A program made the position numbers and the translations under genes. Below the pieces are notes generated by a model, which was not told the origin of the DNA, did not search any database, and saw only the letters and a program-made list of their open reading frames with translations. Shown piece by piece: positions 30,319 through 42,261 of a stretch of 64,000 nucleotides of DNA (the stretch's first letter is position 1; each line of letters begins with the position of its first letter). Origin of the DNA: Lineus longissimus (Eukaryota > Nemertea > Pilidiophora > Heteronemertea > Lineidae); NCBI RefSeq assembly GCF_910592395.1, contig NC_088322.1, forward strand, positions 14,255,431-14,319,430. Reading direction: 5' to 3'.

Positions 30319-32757
30319 CTTGGAAGATTTCAGCCTGAAAAAACGAATGACAAAATCAGAACCTTTCTGGGTTTCTAACTGCCGATATTGTTTCATGCAC
30401 GGCAAGCGGTACAGTTATAACCTCCTGATACAATTATACATCACAATTGGTTCGGATGTTCTCTCAAATATAGGTGAGTCGCCCGCGGCTGGCTGGTGCT
30501 GGTGTAGGTGTGGCATTAGCTTTTGATATATTCTGGACCCAATTCCCAGACAGATAAAGAGGATTATTCTAATGACCCATGTCGATTCAATGTGCCTGAA
30601 GGTAGCTCAAATATTTGAACTTGTCACATATCTGTAAGTAGGCCTATAACTGGAGTGGTACGAATGTAGACCTAATGTGACACGTGAGAGTGCAGGGGCG
30701 TTTTTGATCGAGACCTCGGGTTAGTTTTGGTACTGATCTCTTGAAAAAAACTTTCTGTACAATTGCAGATTTCCAATAGCAATGGTGCGCTTTATTGTAT
30801 TACTGACAACCGGGGGCAACATCAATGAAATAAAATAAAAAAATGAAGACAAAGGAGTGATCCGATTATAATTAGGCGAATGGATTGGTGAAAAATTTAC
30901 GAAGTCCCAATAGTCATGAAAATAAACAAATCCTGCTTTAATTTCGCCAACGTGAAAAGTTGGAAAAAACTGGGTATGCCTACTCGTTGTTTTGGCCAGT
31001 GCGATTCTCTTATTCATATGAACGATGATGTTAACGTGACTGACTAGGGCTACGCAAGGAACCTCCATGGGCTACTAAAGTAAGAATTAATGGTTGGATG
31101 TCAAACGACTCCCTTCGACTTTTCGGATTCGGTCGGTTAAAACTCGCAGTAGTTATTAAACCAGTAAACGATCGGTCTTTTCTCCATTGATCGTTGACCG
31201 TTGTCTGCAGTATCTTTGAGTACGTTCAAAGCATTTACAGGCGGATGCATAGCGTGCGACTCTACAGTAACACGCTTACGATCTACTGAAATCGACAAGG
31301 ACTTGCTAAAAAAACCTAAATTGGAAATATTTACATTAAACTCACCCCAATTTAAATTTATTCCACTTTTTCTATGCGCAAGTGCGGTGAAATCCGAGTA
31401 AGAAAATATATTTGATTTGTCTCCGAGTTTCTGCAAGCGCTACCTCGCTTGATCACGCATGACGCATGTTGTTCCTGTTCCTATGGAGGGAATGTACACA
31501 TGTGTTTTTCATTGCAGTAATGGCGTCTCTGCTGCCTGGCAACGGTCCATAGCAACGGCGCCAACTTACATCTGCTTATCCCCAATCCACGAGTCGGGTC
31601 TACAATACTGGTATATATTGTATCGGCGAAGCGGACCCGTTCATTGCACTCATCTGAAACAATGAAATGGAAGAGTGCTTATTGTCCTGATCTCAATCTC
31701 ATTCCCAGGTTGTGTACTGTACATGTACAAAGGCGAGGTTCATCAATGATGAGTTTGCTGATCGATGGATTATCTATAATTGATCTATCGGGAGTTGTGA
31801 CCATGAATTACTTGTGAACAGAAGGACCATTTAATACTGTAAACGTGCTCAAGCGTCCAGAAATGAACGATGCACATATGTATACTGAAAATTGTCACAG
31901 CCTTGATTTTCAGCCCCCAAGAGAGAGAATATCACTAAAATTGCTTTGATCGAGAATGAATGGTAAGTGCAGCATGCACCGCCACCTACAATCAAGTGTC
32001 AGAGTGATACGGATATGACATATCAGTTGGCCCACGCGTACTCCACCTCAAATCAAAATTATGGGTATCAGAATAGCTTTTATTCTAAATAATGACATAC
32101 GTTACATGCAGATGGATATATTCAGTGAATGATATTTGATATTAATACATGATTTTGTAATTCTCTCTTTTCAACGGTACAATAATGAAGCTACGCCGTC
32201 CCGATATCAAGTTTTTGTCGGCATATTAATACCCGGTTTTAACTCTCAAATTACTGCCAAAGGTCGGATGATAGTTATGGAATATGCACAGAAGCCCTTC
32301 CGATGGGAGACAACGCATGCACCATGGCGATCAGTCCAATGGAATGGCATGTCATGACTCTCTGTACAGCCAAATGAGCAACACGACTTAGGGCACGGAC
32401 ACATCACATGGAAAAGGACGAAGTTTAAAGCCTGGCTGTCAGACTAACTCATCAACAGTTTTTGCGGTGACCTATCTCGTCTCGCCGGTGGGGCAATGAA
32501 CATTCAGGCGCAGTTGAGGTGTCCATCCCGAGCGACTGTCCGATTCATGAGCAACGTTCCCAGGTCGGATGTGTGCTTCTCATTGTTCGGGAACGCTCCA
32601 AGACAAATGGACAGGTTTTTCTCATTTTCCCCTACTGAATAGTCAAGGTTCTCTACATAAAACACTGAAATATGGGAAACAATCAATCTTTACACCGGCT
32701 CTACAAATCGGTCGACTCGGGGCCCTACAACGCCAAAGGATTCTCTTCAGCAGTTAT
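30319..32757. other. Intergenic / 5' flank of the CD225 gene
   Basis: No recognised gene. A non-coding first exon of the CD225 transcript may lie here. A 99-codon minus-strand open frame at 31137-31436 shows no recognisable family and is probably chance. Confidence 0.5.
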
Positions 32758-35446
32758 TCAAGTGAATGTTGGTGGGTACTTGTCCTCGTACCACATATAT
32801 TTATCCTTGAGCAACGCCCTCCCGCTCCCGTACACGCGAACCTGGGCGCCAAATTTATTCACCACCGCAAAATCATCATCTGGCTCAAAAACCGCGAATG
32901 TCTTCGGGCCGTACAGTCCGTCAGCGAATGACAACAACGTTTTGGTATTGGAGACATCGAAATCAAGAGGTTCCTTCTCTGTGATTGGGATTTTCTGGAT
33001 GCAGTCTCTGTAGCTGTTGCACACCATCACGCCACCTTTTGACCATGTCATGCTGCGCAGGCGCGCCGTGTTTGCGACTGCGCGGCAGACGTATGTGTCA
33101 TCGAAAGGCGATCGGTATCCGTAGAGAAACATTTGCCCGTCTTCAGTCAGGGCTGCGATGTGATGGGTATCAGTCAGTGTGATGTTGCAATAATTATTCG
33201 TCACACCCAAAATAGGTTTAGGGTCGAAAAGCGTGAACTTCCTCCCACCATCCCTATCTGCTTCAATGTTCGCCCGATAGGTGACCAAACTGCCCTTCTT
33301 CGCGCTCGGGTCCCAGAATGCAATGGCGGCGCGGTCATCTTTGATTGAGATACACTTCGGCTGGACTTTGAACTTGACACTTCCTGCGCACTTGCCATCG
33401 GACGTGAAAACCTTGAGACACCTTTTGCCCGAATCTATGATTATGATAAACCCCTTGAAAACAGCCATATCGCAAGGCCGAGAATTCTCCGGCTCCCTCT
33501 CAAGGTGAATTTTGAAAGACTTGTGAAACACGAAACGCTTGCAATCGGAGAATTTTTGGCAGGCGTGTATTTCGATTTGTTTATTTTCCTTGTCCAGAAG
33601 AGCTAGATCATTATTGGGCAAGAAGCAAATACCGCTGTACCACGGCTCGTTTCGAAATCTCTTCGAGGGCGAGACCAGAGAGGAGACGTAGGTGTAGTTA
33701 AAATGCCGGCGTTCGTCGTCTGCTGGTGACTCGGTCGAGAATCTGTCCGGGGACATGGTGTCGTTCCATCGCGGAACACCCTCGAATGATTCACTGAAGC
33801 GAGATCGAGGAGGCGTGGTCCGTCGGAAGGTCAGAGGCGGTTCGGAGTTCAGATGCAGCCTCCTTTGATCACGGTCCATCTCGCGGGAACTCGGTACTGG
33901 AAAATGATGTTGATTTTTAGTTATACATTGAAAGCAGTTGTTCGAATCAAACGTGAAGCAGAAGGGTTGATAATGTGGCAAGAGTGTAGATTTTTCTTGG
34001 GTATGTCGATAGTCATTCAGAAGTGCAAACCAAAATACCAAGTTTAACGAGAGGAGCCTAGTTCAATGCCATACAGGGCCGGTTTGAATGTCGCAGAAGA
34101 ATAACTTGATGATACTCTCATCATTTGAATGTCATTTGTTTTGTTCTGACAAGCCCCGGGATTAACTCACCTATTTCTGCTAGATGTCGATACCGTTGCC
34201 TAGGATTAGTGAGGTTCAATTTGGCGGTTACATCCGGGACCCACATCACACCTTTCTTATTAACGCGGTACTTGGAAATAGTTTCTGCAGAAGAAAGACA
34301 TCAACTGTCCTGTCAATCTCGGCACTTGGAAATGGAGTACACACATACAATAGACGTAGTACGACAAACTGCTTTTGCATCGGTAAAAATTTGCTCCCAA
34401 ACTATGTGCCGGGGCTATTTCTTTTCAAATTATCCACATTATCTCTTACTCTTCTAAAATATAGAATAAGTCATCTTGTCATCCTCTTGCCTAAGGGGCA
34501 GTGACTGCACGATAGCCTATGCTTCCTAACACAAGCTGCATTGACCCAGTTGTGCCATTGAGTTATGTCTATTGGACCTATTTCGGTATTTGTATTTATT
34601 CACCAATCCTTGCCAAGAACACCACAAGTATAGAACCGTTAATGAGTTTTTTCTAACAATTATATAAAGAGGCAGACCACAGGAAACCTCGGGACAGACG
34701 ACCGACCACAGACATGATCAGAGATGTCCTTTTGGCGACTCAAAAGTGTCTCTAAAACAACAAAGGATCCCAAGAAGAAGATACACACCCGCTATTTCGT
34801 TCAGTCTCAGCTCCTGCAGCCCAGCGACAAGCTTCTCCACCGTGGCCTCGGGCCCGTACATCTTTTCCCACCTAACAAGACCCTTGTAGACAATCTCCGC
34901 GGGCCGCTTGTGGCGGTAGGTGGTGAGGGTCTCTTGTATCTCCGACTCTGGCATCCCGAGAATACGCATCAGGTTGGCCCAGTCGTGGAAGATTTGGGGC
35001 GAAAGGATGGCGAAGACTTGCCGGATGTCTGCAAAGTAAATTTTGAATACATGTTGTCAAATACCCCGGCCATATCTCTTGGGGCCCTAATGGTATCCTT
35101 TCGTGTTCGTGAAAGGCCTGATTTATCAGTGAAACATTCCCCCATCCGTGAAAAGTCTAGTGATTTTCGGCTTAAATATTGGCCATTTCAAAACCGACTG
35201 ATGATACACTTTTATATTGTCATGTCCATGCGATGCGCAATGTATCCCATCCAACAAGGACACACTTTCGTCGTCTAGGCTGTCTTCGCGATCGGCCCGG
35301 TTGCAGCGTAGTCCATCATTTTAGGGACGCAACAACGAACTTGAGGACCCTCTTGTACTTTAAAAATAAACACATTTCAATGCTTGCGAATGTTTTAGAA
35401 GTTTAAGGGCATATTTGAACTTACCATCGACGGGTACGTAAGCCAT
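32758..35446 (-). CDS. Death-domain protein with C-terminal beta-propeller-like region
   Basis: Three minus-strand exons: 35446-35425 (start MAYVPVD, Kozak-like GCAATGG), 35028-34789 and 33896-32758. Phases agree at both junctions and give 466 residues. Exon 2 encodes a death-domain fold of about 80 residues: IFHDWANLMRILGMPESEIQ, then MVYKGL-RWEKMYGPEATVEKL-type helices and ELRLNEIA, matching the W..LA..LG / W....G..A spacing. Exon 3 opens with a disordered Arg/Ser/Pro linker (residues 90-150), then repeated blocks such as YSGICFLPNNDLALLDKENKQIEIH, CDMAVFKGFIIIIDSGKRCLKVF and ITLTDTHHIAALTEDGQMFLYGY, typical of NHL/WD-like propeller blades. No RING, B-box or TIR is present. Death domains mediate homotypic assembly in apoptosis or innate immune signalling; that role is inferred. 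Confidence 0.85.
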
Positions 35447-37588
35447 TGCGGGATAATTTACTTTATGAAGGTATCCAGGGTGTTATTCGCGATGCCTGAA
35501 ATCATAAACAATGCTAATTATCGTAAAACATCCCACCAGTCGGAGACTAGTCTGTACTCGCTCCGTTGCGTCCTGCACTTCCGCCCACTGTTGGCCTACT
35601 CGTCCTCTGTACATGCAGTACAACAGGTGGATGAAGAAATTGAGAAATCACCGAAATGCAGTTTGGTTTGAATATGTGTGTGTTGCAGTGTCATTCAATC
35701 ATAGACATTTGTAGTTGGTAGACTGCTAGGGTGTGTCCAGATTGATGGTGTAGTCTCTGGACTCCAGTACTCCGGCAGTGCAGTAGGCCTTATCATGCAT
35801 GCATGGTTATATCATGGTAATCAAGACTGGTCGGCCTCCTTTTGCACAGCAGGGCCATGATAGATGTCAAATCCCCTGTGGTACATATCGATAATTACAT
35901 CTACAGTGGGTCCAGTGTATGGGCCTACATATTTACCAGATATTCCTTTTGAATGGCATGATAGTTTGGATTTTACAGAGAATAGTGAACAATGAGCAAT
36001 GGGGTAATGAGCTGAGGCTTGCAGTGTGAAAATATCTAAAGTTTGCCAAACCAAAGGTTGGCTTTTGTTCCTTTGTTGACACAAGATTTATTTGATTTAT
36101 GCCGACTTGAACTTGAGCGTAATGATCGAGGAGGGTGTATCTTCAAATGATAGGCCTCAGGGGGAGGGTTGGACTGTCCCTAGGCGACTCCATGACCTAG
36201 AATGTGCAGTTCCTTGCATGAAACTGCCTGTCTAGTATCTAAAACACAGTAGGCCTACAGGAACACAAGAGCAACTGAGCATGAAGAAATCTTAGGCTGA
36301 AATTGGGGTTTATCCAATCTTCCTATAGTTGTATTTGATTGCTTGAAAATTATCAAAACTGGACAATCAAGAGTAGCATTCCATCACTCCTTAGTCCTTG
36401 ACCAATGAATATATGATCAGTATAACCAGAATGAAAAAAATATTTGGACTTAGACATTTTTTCATCCTTCAGATTTGAATTTTTTTTGTAAGTTCAAAAT
36501 TCTGATAAATTTTCAAAGCCAAACCATTTTTGGGACTGATGATGTTTCTTCATTTTTTTCAGAAAAAAATCAATTGAAAGAAATATTTGGACTTGAATTT
36601 TTTTTTCATCTCCAGCATGACAAATTTGCTGCAATCAATTTCTCAACAGAAATCATGCAGCATTCGTCTTTTCAGTTTTCATCATTCCACATTTTAGAAT
36701 GCTCCCATATGTTCAGTGATAAACACTGCCTGACTTAATGCAAATCACATGATTTTTTGCTGTCGGTACCCAGCATGTCTAACACTGACAGGACAGAATG
36801 ATGAAAAAAAACAGGGATAAATTGCACTTGCCTGCCTTTGATTGTAAGATATGAGTGATGGCATTTTCATAATAACGGACACATTGAAAAAAGAACCTTC
36901 ATGTACATGTAGCTGTCTCTACAAGGCAGCAAGGTTTTTCAAAAGTTCAAAAACCTTTACTTTCAAGAATGTCAGTTTATAGCTGATGGAATTCTCAGTC
37001 ATTGGTTATGTAGAGAAGTACAGGAACCTACTGCTATGCCTCTCAAGGCCTGATGGGTTTTTAAAACCAGAAACCTTTATTTTTTAAGTTGGCTAGAGGT
37101 GATGGGATTTTTATCAGTCACATTGAGAAATGCGAAATTTACCTACCTCTAATGGTTTTTAAGAGTGTAAGCTATAGGTGTTAGCATTGTCATTTGTCAC
37201 ATTGAGAAAAATGTGGGAACCTACCTGCCTCTAAAGAGCTAAAGTTTCATGCCAAGTCTAAACCGTAATCCTTTGCTGTGCAAATGGAATTATCAGAGAG
37301 GCAAATAGTAAATACGGAACCTTATGTTATCCTGTAGCCAAGCACCACCAATATGTATTACGGTAAGAGTAATCAATAATTAAACGAGTAAATGCTGTGA
37401 CAGTGGTCACATTTATGAATAAAACCAATAACTTAGGGGGATGTGGTCAATAATCGATTTTGATTTAGGAGATATTGATTTACATGCAGGATGCTGGTGG
37501 TGTAAAGCTAAATTTGGTTCCCTGTAGTATTAGTCCTATTACATGTATTACTTATTCAGTGATACTGTGGTGCTAGTTGGGGTGACCT
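35447..37588. other. Intergenic region with diverged internal repeats
   Basis: AT-rich and without a coding signal. It should hold the promoter of the death-domain gene. Around 36855-37245 there are repeated phrases (CACATTGAGAAA, GGAACCTACCTGCCTCTAA, AAACCTTTA-TTT, GTGATGGGAT) that suggest an old tandem array of roughly 100-125-base units. Confidence 0.5.
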
Positions 37589-37591
37589 TAA

Positions 37592-38339
37592 AGCTCTGTA
37601 CACACTGACAACATTTTGGGAAACATGTTGGCCAACATGTTGTCCAGGTGCGATGTTATCGAAAATTTGGCCCTGTATACACATGACAACATTCGACAAC
37701 ATGTTGGGCAACTTGTTGTCGAATGTTTCCGAGAAATGAGGATTTTTGAGGGAATATTTTGGAGGGAAATTCATAAACAATGGAAGATTCCAAGAGAAGA
37801 AGATGTATTTTCGGTGGCTCTGCCATAATTTTACGTATCCTGATTGAATGAAAGACGGCGAAGAAGACGTAAAGATGAGAAAAGAGTGTTGACAAGACCA
37901 TGGATTTATATGAGACACCAGCATGGGGCAAATTTTGTAGCTATTTCTAGAATAGCAGCTTTCTTTTTGTTCTTGTCTTTATATTCCCTGGATGTTACAT
38001 CCCATAAACAGGCACAACTTTCCCATACTGCAATAAGTTGTTCAACTTCACTCAGTAACCATTCCTTGCTTGAGGCTGCCATTTTGACTACATCACATGG
38101 CTTAAGGTAGATCATGTGATTTGTGGCCTATTTCTGATTGGATAAAACTCGACAACATCATTAGCATCTCGGCAACAAAATTGATTTTGTATTATTTCGA
38201 CAACATTTGAGCAACATTTGGCCAACATGTTACCGAATGTTTCCGAACTGTACACACTGCCAACATTTTCGATAACATCGCACCTGGACAACATGTTGGC
38301 CAACATGTTTCCCAAAATGTTGTCAGTGTGTACAGAGCT
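37592..38339. mobile_element. PIF/Harbinger-like inverted-repeat element with TAA target duplication
   Basis: Termini AGCTCTGTACACAC and GTGTGTACAGAGCT are exact inverted repeats, and similarity continues inward for about 75 bases (left 37592-37667, right about 38264-38339). Both sides are flanked by TAA (37589-37591 and 38340-38342), matching the three-base TWA target site of PIF/Harbinger transposons. The interior holds a minus-strand frame (38115-37906) reading WLLSEVEQLIAVWESCACLW and onward with EYKDKNKKKAAILEIA, which resembles the Myb/SANT-like or MADF domain of the second Harbinger protein. No transposase remains, so it is non-autonomous. The motif ACATGTTGGCCAACATGTTG repeats at both ends and diverged inside. 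Confidence 0.8.
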
Positions 38340-38513
38340 TAAAGGGAATCTACACAAACACTTTTTGTGACAGCTGACTGGCTAGTTCTTCAAGGCATTT
38401 AGATTCTTGTTGCACCTTGTAAGTCTTGTAGGTGTTTAACATCCGAGAGAATGAATCGCTAATGAACTTAGCCCAGTCTCATGCACCAGGTTGGGTCATG
38501 CCTTTAAACGTGG

Positions 38514-38622
38514 AACAGCCCCCCCCCAATTGACTGACAGCCCCCCTCTGAATATTCTTTTATGTGTGTTGTAGGGGGGGGGGGGGGGGTGTTTGCCAGA
38601 CAATTGGAGGGGGGGGGCTGTT
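38514..38622. repeat. Small inverted repeat with C9 / G10 arms
   Basis: AACAGC(C-run)AATTG at 38514-38532 faces CAATTGG(G-run)CTGTT at 38601-38622. A G16 run sits between them (38574-38589). Arms pair almost completely. Confidence 0.7.
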
Positions 38623-39463
38623 GAGCTCAAATTTCATGTGCCTGTGATTTGATGACTAGGGTGTCCCCAAATACGTATGCCCTGGCCAGTGTACTCATGA
38701 TAGAGTACAATGTAGGGTCGGCCGAATGAATGATGTAAGGGCGAAATTTGAGGTTAAAGGATGCAAGTACATTTAGTGGGAGGCCATGTCCGTGTGATCA
38801 GCTAACTGCACAGCAATGCAATCCTCTATCTACTGTCTTAGTTAAGAACACATCATGTTAAATGCAACGTTTTACTCACAAGACTTACAGCATTACTCAT
38901 GTTTTGAATCGTCGGCTTTTTATCTTGTTCATGTCAATCTCTAAATAATGCAAATTGAGATCTTTTTTCATGAGAACATAATGACCAGGTAAAGTACAAA
39001 AAATGAGTAAATTTCCTAAACGTACCGTTGGTGAAATCCTGTTTTTTATCCAGAGTTACGCCATGTTCTCCTGGTTAGTTACTCCTAAACATTGGCTGCG
39101 CTCAGTACGAATAACTCAAACTATAGGCCTTTCCTATATTCTTTCTATAGGTGTAGTATTCTCATCGCAATGATATATTGAATAACGGGACTATGATATT
39201 CAACTTCTCAATATACCCCACTTTTGATTTTCAATGGGCTATTGACGACACTTTCTTGTACGAACTGGGCCTGTCATGCTATAGGAAGGCGACAAAAGAA
39301 AAGTAAAACCATCATCTCTTAGAATAGTTCGAATTTATAGGCCTAGAGTGGTTCCACGTTTGGCTCGATATTGATGCGATATGATAATAATAATGATACT
39401 ATATGTACATTACACGAAAGAATAAATAACAAGAAATGAAGAAGAAAAAAAGAGAAAAAGGTA

Positions 39464-39535
39464 ATGGATTCACGGGAGTCGAACCCGTCACCTCCAGATC
39501 GAAAGTCCAGCATTCTAACCGTTGATCCACCAAGG
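39464..39535 (-). mobile_element. tRNA-like sequence, probably SINE head or tRNA relic
   Basis: Minus strand carries a B box GGTTCGACTCC (39475-39485) in a perfect 5-bp T stem (ACGGG/CCCGT) and a 5-bp anticodon arm (39494-39510) with loop CTTTCGA, giving anticodon UUC (Glu). The D arm is not foldable and the acceptor stem pairs only partly, so a functional tRNA-Glu is unlikely. A T-rich stretch that could stop Pol III follows (39438-39459 read in reverse). Confidence 0.6.
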
Positions 39536-40100
39536 CTTTCTTGTTAGGGTGAAGATTTTCGTCGCCACTTATTGGCGACCGTCCCCCCTTATAAATACGG
39601 TCTGCCTTTTCTCAGAAGCGTGGGCCAACGTCGTAGATGCTTCATATTGCAGATCAGAAAATTTGTCCGAGGCCATTGACGGGACATACATTTTCCGCTT
39701 TGTGGTTTCAGGTCGGGGTGGCGAAAAAATTTAAGAGGCAACGAGCGCATCTACATGTATATTATTCTTTTGTAACAGTATCTTGCTCCCGCGGAAAATT
39801 TATCTTTTTTCCATATCGCCACTTCTGCAATACAGTTTCTTTGATATTGCAATTAGTCCAGTCGACGAGGTCGAAGGATTTTGTAAATGTCTCTTGATCA
39901 TAAATTGACTTGCTGATTGGCTTTTTGTAGTGGTAGTGAAATGTTTGTTGTCGGTCATCATGATATAACGAAGCTATATTGAAATGCTGCGTGTATGACT
40001 CTGAGACGGGCCTTTAAATAGTTGACGAAGAGAATAATGTGCCGTTTCAAAATACGATTAATTGGAAGGAGTAATAATACTTGCCTTCAACTTTGATTTT

Positions 40101-40178
40101 GATGAGACGTGCTTGTCGCACTACCGTTTCCTTGAATAGACACGGTAGTGTCCGATAGTGTCGTAAGCTCGTCTCATT
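40101..40178. repeat. Imperfect hairpin of about 78 bases
   Basis: Inner arms CACTACCGT (40119-40127) and ACGGTAGTG (40142-40150) are exact, and outer arms ATGAGACGTGCTTG / TAAGCTCGTCTCAT also pair, with an internal bulge. Looks like a tiny foldback element. No target duplication was identified. Confidence 0.6.
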
Positions 40179-41754
40179 AAAATAAAAAAATGATCGAAAA
40201 CAATGGTGTCATATCACTCCTTTTAAATAATCCTCATTCTGATCGTCAACACGACGTCATTGAGGGTTTTTAGTTTGATAATGAGTAGGCCTACTGTTAA
40301 ATCGGCAAGAAGCCTTCTCGACTTCGAAGGTGACATCGCTTAATTTTGAAATGGAATCATATTATTAGATAAAACTGTTCACGAATCGGTGTTTACTTCT
40401 CAGCTGTTGTGCTCGTTTCATGCGGATTATTCTGTGACATTTTCATCGTAACATTCTTGGAAACTATCAACCGTAAGTTACCTTTGCGCCGCGGCCGGCA
40501 CAGGGGATTTAAAGAGCTCTACTCAGTTTGGGCGTTAAACATTCTCTCACCTGCCTACATTTCTTGTGGTCGTTTTAACATGGCTATTAAAGGGACATTT
40601 GGTATGTATAACTCTAATTTCTGCTTGGCTAATATTTCTAACTTCCCCCAGCACCTTATCTCTGATGTTACTGTAAATATCGATAGTCATACTTCTGCAG
40701 CGGTCATATAGTGTAGGTCTGTTGTTACTCATCAATGGGCAGGTTTCGCTCCCCTTATGAACGACGAACTACGAAAGTCTGCGGTGTCATCAAGTCCTCA
40801 TGTCTTCATTCCTTACACAACTCGTAAATCATCCACTTAACAAACTTCTTTTACGAAGAATCGGAAACATTTTCCAAAAAGTGGTCGATAAGTACCATTT
40901 TGGATACATCGCTGTTCGTCGTTCGTAGTTCTTCGTGAGGGTAACGAAACCTATAGTTGTTTATTTTCAGTTGATCGATGTGTACATGTACGATATACGA
41001 CGATGTAATATGATACGCGTATTTAATTTTCAGTGAATACGGGCCATACGGTACTGAAGAGAATGGTGTCCTTCGATGTGTCTTCGCCGCAGTAGCTGGG
41101 CTGCTGCCTCGAATATCTGGACGGCTAATGAGAGAAAGTAATTACGTAATTCTGGTGATACGTTACACGACTTGAATGCATCAGCGGGTGCTTTATCGGT
41201 AGGCGGGCCCACGAAAAGTCCAATTGTTTCGATGCATTAGTCGGTAAGTGATATACGACCGGTATATAAAGCTACAACGGAGAGGTTTGCATAATTCTTC
41301 GGATGGAAAATCAAATCTAGTGGTAAGATCACTTAATTTAATCACCGTTTTTCGACATCCGGATTTCTAATGATCGATTTGTGTTCGCCGATTTGCAGTA
41401 GGTTCACCGGAAAGAAAACTTGATGTATATAAAACCATGTGTGCCGATTTGGTATTTTTGGCTTTCCGGTGTGGCGGGGATAGTAGTCCTAGGGCTGATA
41501 GTCCGTGTAACAATAGCCCGCATTGCTAAATGTTTTGTTTAGGGTTAGCGGTACAATAGATCATGCTGCTTAATTGATCAAATACAATGCTACCGGACTA
41601 TGACTCCAGGGTGACTATATCCGCTGTCACACCGGTACCTGAGTCAGTACAATCACGCAGTGTCCGTCACCCGTCGTTGTCCGTCAACAATAGTCACAAA
41701 ACAGTCACCTGTCACTTAACTTCACTTATGAAATTGATAATTGAGATACATCAC

Positions 41755-42261
41755 GTTTTCTGTGAGTTTTTGATTTGACCAACTTTTCAAGGTCACAGGG
41801 GCCCAACGATGTAAATTGGCTGTTAGGCTCAGCAACTATGGAGCGTACATGGTAGCAGTCAAGCGTACATCAGGAACTATGGAGCGTTTCTGAACTTAAT
41901 GACTGGTGATTTGAAATAACGAGTGGACGTACCCCGGCCTATGTCTGGTGATCTAAGGGGCAAAATTTTGGTACATTGATATTCACGAGACCCTTGGCCA
42001 CCTGGGGCAAACTTTTAAAAACCTGAAAGGTGGTCCCTTTACTGCCGGCCGGATCGGCATGGGATGTCATAAGCACATCTGAGCACCACACATCATGACA
42101 TTATATGTCACCAAGGTATTTAATTTGACCACTCTTTCAAGGTCGCACATTGGCTGTTTGACTTATGTAGTAATACGCCTAGCGCTGATCATGATCTCTT
42201 ATCTAAAGTTGAGCAAGTGAGCACAATGGTCCCCGGCCGCTTCAGATCATTTGCGTGATGC
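41755..42261. repeat. Flanking block A of the satellite array
   Basis: About 500 bases opening with GATTTGACC...CAAGGTCACAGGGG and ending GTGAGCACAATGGTCC...CCAGGTCC. Blocks B (48056-48550) and C (50096-50600) are near copies. The same phrases occur in the dispersed element at 52971-54133, so this is a diverged member of that family. Confidence 0.85.

Larger units (their letters stand above)
38623..41754. other. Intergenic region
   Basis: Apart from the tRNA-like sequence and the small hairpin, I see no gene or repeat. A minus-strand 60-codon frame at 41030-41212 (containing NYFLSLAVQIFEAAAQLLRR) is unrecognised and weak. Confidence 0.5.
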
